From Scleromitrula shiraiana (taxonomy: Eukaryota > Ascomycota > Leotiomycetes > Helotiales > Sclerotiniaceae): a stretch of DNA of 64,000 nt. Below, piece by piece: positions 58,424 to 64,000 of this stretch; positions within the stretch are counted from its first letter, which is position 1, and every line of letters begins with the position of its first letter. Under the pieces are notes generated by a model, which did not search any database, was not told where the DNA came from, and was given only the letters and a program-made list of their open reading frames with translations. The stretch spans positions 2,778,501-2,842,500 of the forward strand of contig JABELC010000001.1 of assembly GCA_028455995.1 (NCBI GenBank), read 5' to 3'. A program made the translations under genes and the position numbers.

Positions 58424-60138
58424 CTTGAAGATAGAATGAGGCTCTAGAGGAATATGATATGATATGATGAGAGGGAATGGAACGGCGAGTAAAAAAACAT
58501 GATACTTTGGAGAGAATAACACCTACCTATAAGTACCTACTATTACTATACTATTTGTCATTACTGGCCTAGTTGACTCCGCAACATGGAAGTGGTTGAA
58601 TTCATGATGTTGATGTGTAGTTTGTATAATCCCCCTAATCAATAACTAGTGCTTAAAAGTATGACGAAATAATGCCAAGAGATGGTCAGGGGATATCGCG
58701 AAGGGCGTATGCATCGCCGCCACTTACTTAACAAACAAAACTTATTAGTTTTATACAAAAAATTAATTTGTTTGAAGATGTATAACTTCATTTATTGGAA
58801 TGTTTGATAATACGGCGATTGGATTACTATCTAGGCAAGCACGTGATAGTGATGTTTCTACGCCCTAGACTTGTGATTACTTATTACTTTCACGCTGTAA
58901 ATGCTGTGCCATCCTGCATGCAAACACTCCAGATAGAAACAATTATAACTCTACAAATTATGGTTAATCTTGCGATTTATAGTGAGGTTTTTCTAAGGAG
59001 GTTCTTCATCAACTGGGTCACTAGTCTGGTAGTTTATATACCAGCAACTCACAATGATAGTTTCTCCTTTGGAAATTTATTACTGCGACCCTTGTCAATA
59101 TATATATATCAACAATAGATCCACAAAGCGATAATGACGACTCCGAAATGAGAATTTGAAGTAGTTTCAAAGTAAGCCGATTCAAGAGAATGAAAAAGGA
59201 GGAAATGTCTAGCATGCTTCGCAACGAAGCACATTTACTGCTGGTATGCATGCATCCACTATACAGCTGCTCCTGTCAATAGATGGGAACAAAAGAGTAG
59301 TGAAGCATACCTGGAATACTAGAATAGGTTCTACTCTAATCAAGAATGAAGGTTGAAGAGAGGAGGAGGACAGGTTACCAATTCGGAGACGGTTGGTTCA
59401 AGTTGATATGGTATGAAGATTGTACAGAATTTTCTGTGTACGCAATAAGCACCAACTACACTGTAGTTCAACCAGAATCTTTAGAGATCATTTCGTCAGT
59501 GAGGCATCTGCAGATATGTTATATAGAACATGTCCCGGAACGAATAGGATCTGTTCATTTTTGTAGTTCGAGTTTGGTGAATAGTCTATCGTCGACACAC
59601 ACTTGGAGAGAACAACGCGAGTAACGAATTGTATGTACACAGAACCAAAACTCGAATGCATTGACCTGGGATAGGCAGATATTGTATATATTCATATATA
59701 TCGTCCTAACATTATATAACGTTTAATCCTCTCTCGAATAATGAAATAAATGTAACATCCGACAGATAATTTCCCTGAGATATTGGCTGAGTTGATTGAA
59801 ATGTCGGATCCTTCTTCGAATATCGAACGAGCTCAAATATTCAAAATTTTACCAATGAACATAAATAGAATAAATTTCCCGGACTTCCCTGTCCTGCTGA
59901 GCGAAAAGTGATTCATTGACAACAACGTACAACTGTGGCTGATCTTACATTTTGGCGGGGCGCGTTTCGCACAGCCGCTTTTGCTTTGTCTTGGGCATAC
60001 AGCGAACATCACATCATTATCTTCTTTTCCTTTCTTTTTCCAACAAAATTTTTTATTCGTTCCATTATTGATTTCAAAAATTCCAACTGCGAGCTCCAAA
60101 AACAAAACATAGTGAGCCAGAAAGGAAAACAACAAATC
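58424..60138. other. Long intergenic stretch, no gene accepted
   Basis: 1.7 kb of AT-rich DNA. Frames at 58795-59118 and 59346-59624 have no domain or splice partner. The last 200 bases are probably the leader of the WW-domain gene. Confidence 0.45.
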
Positions 60139-61709
60139 ATGACAGGACCATCAACGTATGTGATGTGAAAACAAACCAATCTACCCCTCCTCCACATAAT
60201 ACACCCAAACTAACTCACCCCACAGACCAGGTCAAGAGGGGCCATCCTTCGCACCACCACCTCTCCCGCTCGGATACATCGCGCAATGGGATTCGGTGTC
60301 GAGGAAATACTATTTCGTGCAACTATCGACTGGGGCGTCGACTTGGGAAACTCCCACTCAAGCTGCTCCTACGGGTCCAACGCCTCAAGCTACTCCGCAG
60401 GGTGTTGAACATCCGTATGGCTTGCCTGGTGAGGGGGGAGCGGAGGCTCATCATGGGTATGGTGGGAATGGGGGTGGGAATGCGCATCATGGGGATGGGA
60501 GTGCAAATGCGGATGGAACGAGAGGGGGTGGTGCGGACGGTGAGAGGGGTATTGGTGTAAGTCTTATTCTGTTTATTTCCCGATTCTTCTAGGCCCCTTC
60601 ATCCTTTTATTAATTCTACAACACGAATACCTTCAAATTACCCATAAACTTTACTAATTACGATCTCGCGCATCTAGTCCGTCCTAATGAATCAATATAT
60701 GAAAAAGCAAACTGGCGGAGGAAGCAGTTCAAGCCAGCAAGGAGGTCTAGGAGGATTAGGAAGTCTCGCCAGCTCGTTCCTCGGTGGCGGATCAAGTCAC
60801 AGTAATAGTAATACACATTCATCGAGCAGTGGTGGAGCTTCTGGAATCGTGGGTGCTTTAGCAGGAAGTCTTTTGGGCGGAGGCAAGAAACCAAATAATA
60901 CTTCCTCGACGACTTCATCTGCGCAAAATACAAATTATTCGGGTGCGCCTCAGCATGGTCAGAGTGGAAGCGGTGGGAGTGGTTTGATGGGAAGTCTGGG
61001 GAGTATGTTTGGTCACCAGAGTCAATCGGTATGTAAAATCATGTTCTGGTTGAAGAAGTTTTGTTTTTGTGCTCTTGCCTTGTACTAATTTTCTAAATAG
61101 CAGGGTGGAAATTTTGGATATTCAAACAACAATACCCAAGGAGGTTATTCGGGTGCAGCGCCGCCAAGTAGTTATCAACCAGGTGGTGCTGGATCTACCT
61201 CATATGGCACATCTGGACAATCACATTCGCAGGGTGGTCAATCATATCCATACCCACAGGGACCAACCTCAACTCATCAATATGATTCTCAGAACTCTCC
61301 ACATGGTATGCCAAATCAACAACAACATTATGGCACTACTTCACAACAACAACAATACGGTGCGCCCCAGCACCAGCCTTCTTACGGGAACGGACCACCT
61401 CCACAGCATCAACATCAGCCTTCATTCGGTAATGGAGCCCCTCCGCAACATCAGCACCAACCTTCATTTGGCGCACCACCACCACAGCACCAACAATATC
61501 CTGGACCTCCTAGCTATGGCGGTGGTTCACCAGGTGGATATGGGCAACACCAGCAGCATCAGCAACACCAGTATGGAGGTCCAGAGATGTCCGGTGGAGC
61601 GTATGGTGGAGCACCACCCCCTGTTCCTATGGGCAGTCGTCCTCATCATGGACAACACAATTCGCAAAGTGGACCGCCAGGTGGTTATCCTTCACAGCAA
61701 CAATGGTAG
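60139..61709 (+). CDS. WW-domain protein with long low-complexity tail
   Basis: Exons 60139-60155, 60226-60556, 60678-61028 and 61101-61709 give about 435 residues. The WW domain sits near the start: PLGYIAQWDSVSRKYYFVQL then STGASTWETP, with two Trp and the Tyr-Tyr-Phe core. It should bind proline-rich peptides. It is followed by Gly/His/Ser-rich segments, a GGLGGLGSLASSFLGGG / GIVGALAGSLLGGGKK pair resembling glycine-zipper repeats, and a tail of Gln, His, Pro, Tyr repeats (HQHQPSFGNG, HQQHQQHQYGG). The tail is prion-like in composition and could drive condensation. The last acceptor is a tandem NAG-NAG (TAGCAG), so isoforms differing by one Gln are likely. The precise role is unknown. Confidence 0.8.
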
Positions 61710-61879
61710 TGTTTTTGGGTTGATATAGGACTATGGCAAATTATGATCGAAAATTTATGGTGTGTTTGGGAAGGCTGGTTTTGTCATTTCGATAGACGGA
61801 ACGGATATCCTGTAAATGCTTTATGCATATGTGTTTTTATCAAAACCTTCATTCTCATAAAACGTTTGAGATTGGTTTT

Positions 61880-62737
61880 TCATGAATTCTTTTTCTCGCT
61901 CTCTGAATCACTTGCTCCTATACTGCAGATCCATTTCATAACGTATCGGGAAATATACCAGCTCCCAATAGCAAGTAGTATAATATATGCAGCAGTGGGT
62001 ACCAATGATCGTGGGATTATATTGAAGATATACGGATCCAGGATAATATCGACGAATACCGGAGGAACATTTTCCATGAGAGTTTTGTTCATGGTATAAT
62101 AATCTGCTTTCGCATAGATCTGCAGGAACAAGGTCGATGAGACATCGTCACGTTGATGTATATATCTGAAATTCGTGTCTGCCAACTGGGAGGAGGAGAT
62201 CTGGGTTTCGAACTCATCAAACATAGATTGTCTGGACTCGGAGTATTGTGCCAAAGATGTAATCAAGTTAGGGGCTTCGAAAACCGTTGGTAAATCCAAT
62301 GTTTCGATTCGAAATGAGGTTGGTTCCTAAATTTTGATTGAATATTTTATTAGTATGAAACCCAGTATTTTGGGACATTTTTTATGAAAATTGGGAACAG
62401 AGAATATTGAAACATTGGAACTTACAGTGGCAGCCCAGCATATTCGAACTTCGTATCTTTGACCTTGTTTTAACCTATGAAGTAAATACCATGAACTTTT
62501 GCCATCTTTCGATTCATCAGTAGGGAATTCGGCGGAAATATAGGTTCTTAGGGATGAATGTTGTGGTGATAAGGCCTCGAGGTGTAGATCTTCAAGTGTA
62601 GGATGTTCCATGGGAACATTTAATGGTTCTGGTCCGAGGAAGATAGTTTTTTCTGTATTTGCATATACATTTTGAATCTGGAAAAGCAATAGAGATAGAA
62701 CAGTAATAAATAGAATAGACTGTATATGGTGATACAT
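61880..62737 (-). CDS. ER membrane protein, Pga1-like (GPI mannosyltransferase II co-activator)
   Basis: Exons 62737-62426 and 62326-61880 give 252 residues. A signal peptide (SILFITVLSLLLFQIQNVYA) precedes a lumenal region with GPEPLNVPMEHPTLEDLHL and SSWYLLHRLKQGQRYEVRIC. A single membrane helix lies near the C-terminus (LVPTAAYIILLAIGSWYIS) with a short cytosolic tail (ASDSESEKKNS). Length and layout fit the fungal Pga1 family, partners of Gpi18 in adding the second mannose of the GPI anchor. That name rests on recall of the family, not on catalytic motifs. The gene faces alpha-tubulin across about 710 bases. Confidence 0.6.
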
Positions 62738-63447
62738 GTTGTATAGTGTGCACCTATGGTGTTAACTGTAGTTATTAGTTGCTGCTTTTCAAACACTCAA
62801 TCAATCAAATATTGATAGCCTTGGGATTATTATTTATTAGATCTCCATAACTAATAACCCCTGGAGTCCAGAGCTCCAAGAGGAGGGCTTCTTCTACCTT
62901 ATAATCTTTTCTTCCACACTACGCAAGTACTGTATGGAAATACTAAATACTGTAGGGAAATAGTTACCAAATAATAATATCCCAAATATTTAAATGTGGG
63001 GCATCTCAATATAATAAATTCGAAAGACCCAATTAAACCTTCCATACTCATGAAGCTCTGACCATATACTTCCTAATTGATACATTAATACACTAATACA
63101 CTAATAATACATTAATACATTAAGATATAATTGATACTATTCCCTAGTAATAATCATTGAAACAAACAACGCGGTCACCCCTTTCGATTTTCCCCCCCCC
63201 GTTGTTTATCTATATGTGGAACCAAAGGAAAGCAAAAAATCCGACGACTTTAATTCCTCAACCTCTATCCCCCCTGTGCTTCTTTAAATTCCCCACTATC
63301 ACCTTACTCCCGAAAAAGAACGAGAATCCATAATCTTTTTCAAGAGATTTCCTATCTCCTTGCTAAGATCATCTTTCTTCCTTTCTTTCTTTCTTTCTTT
63401 CTAAATAAATCCTCAAGCTTCTTATTCTTCGTCTATCAACATTCAAA
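62738..63447. promoter_or_regulatory. Divergent upstream region of the Pga1-like and alpha-tubulin genes
   Basis: Contains TTAATACA-type tandem repeats (about 63079-63125), a C run at 63191-63200 and a TTTC microsatellite (about 63380-63402) in the CT-rich tubulin leader. Such pyrimidine tracts are typical of strongly expressed fungal genes. No gene is seen. Confidence 0.5.
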
Positions 63448-64000
63448 ATGAGAGAAGTCATTAGTATCAACGGTAAGGTTCTCTTGTTGACGCGTTATGA
63501 TATACACCGCTATCACTCGGGATGTTTGGTTTGTTTACAATTTTGAAAATATACTGATTTATAATTCATATAGTCGGTCAGGCTGGTTGCCAAATTGCCA
63601 ACTCTTGCTGGGAGGTAAGTTAAGAGGGAGAGCTTGATATCGCATTGTTTACCTTGCGATTTTACTTGATTTATGGACTAACTTGATGTTTTCTTTCAAC
63701 AGCTTTACTGTCTCGAACATGGTATCCAGGTATGCATCCCAAACTCCCTTATCCTTCCTTACCTGCATCATCCTGAATCTTCTCACTGACATGAACCCTT
63801 TCTATAGCCCGATGGATATTTGACCGAAGAACGTAAAGCAGCCGACCCCGATGAGGGCTTCAGTACTTTCTTCTCCGAAACCGGTATGCATACAAGTTGA
63901 TAATATATAAGAAAGGTCGGAATGCTGATAGGAGTTCGCAATAAAGGTCAAGGAAAATATGTTCCACGTACCATCTACTGTGATCTCGAGCCAAATGTCG
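63448..64000 (+). CDS. TUB1: Alpha-tubulin, 5' part (runs off the window)
   Basis: Five exons are visible: 63448-63472, 63574-63614, 63703-63729, 63808-63883 and 63947 to the window end. They encode the first 74 residues: MREVISIN, VGQAGCQIANSCWE, LYCLEHGIQ, PDGYLTEERKAADPDEGFS and GKYVPRTIYCDLEPN. GQAGCQ is the first nucleotide-contacting loop of tubulin, and the MREVI start is the conserved alpha-tubulin opening. It pairs with beta-tubulin in microtubules and carries the non-exchangeable GTP. The intron-dense 5' end, including a 27-base exon, is usual for fungal tubulin genes. The C-terminus lies outside the window. Confidence 0.95.

Noticed and set aside
58795..59118. 107-codon plus-strand frame
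   Set aside because: AT-rich random-looking hydrophobic sequence with no supporting signals.

Overview
The window is nuclear DNA of a filamentous ascomycete. The evidence is short GT-AG introns (about 45-130 bases) with CTAAC/CTGAC-like branch sites, a fungal Zn(II)2Cys6 regulator, a fungal alpha-tubulin, SLA1 and a 742-residue complex I 78-kDa subunit. AT-rich intergenic DNA and the gene repertoire suggest a leotiomycete, perhaps Sclerotiniaceae (Botrytis/Sclerotinia type). That placement is recognition, not a search result. Exon coordinates were built by hand from splice signals and protein continuity. TTG/CTG-started reading frames were cut back to ATG.

Layout. 1-7.9 kb: a kinase-like gene, a wrecked adenylate-forming reductase (NRPS-like), then about 3.5 kb of AT-rich DNA with no convincing gene. 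7.9-14.7 kb: a seven-exon Zn2Cys6 transcription factor and a secreted GH13 alpha-amylase carrying one in-frame stop. 15.2-20.8 kb: KDEL receptor (ERD2), a ubiquitin-like/WLM metalloprotease-type protein, and the complex I 78-kDa subunit with two tiny exons. 21.9-26.8 kb: a tandem segmental duplication in which one copy of an unknown gene is intact, the other is dead, and a remnant of a neighbouring basic-protein gene survives. 27.6-32.3 kb: GFA-family zinc protein, acyl-CoA-binding membrane protein (ATG37/ACBD5 type), RNT1/PAC1-type RNase III, and mitoribosomal protein mS33 (Rsm27) head-to-head with the RNase III gene. 33.9-39 kb: PUF RNA-binding protein and replication factor C small subunit. 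39.3-48.8 kb: an Hsp70-like gene with several lesions, a coiled-coil gene with frameshifts, an intact MFS transporter and a degenerate unknown region. 49.9-53.6 kb: SLA1. 54.1-58.4 kb: an unknown gene, a secreted proline-rich protein, and a glutathione S-transferase-like gene with a stop at a splice junction. 60.1-64 kb: WW-domain protein with a low-complexity tail, a Pga1-like ER membrane protein, and the 5' end of alpha-tubulin running off the window.

Taken together, conserved housekeeping genes (complex I, ERD2, RNase III, mS33, PUF, RFC, SLA1, tubulin) read cleanly through all their exons. Accessory genes (NRPS-like reductase, amylase, Hsp70-like, coiled-coil, duplicated unknown, GST) carry stops, frameshifts or deletions. 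That contrast argues for real accessory-gene decay rather than uniformly poor sequence, although a single lesion such as the amylase stop could still be a base error. I found no CRISPR array, rRNA, convincing tRNA or intact transposon, and no clear candidate for a new multi-gene system. The least explained signal is an exon-scale switch from C-rich to G-rich codon choice in several genes.
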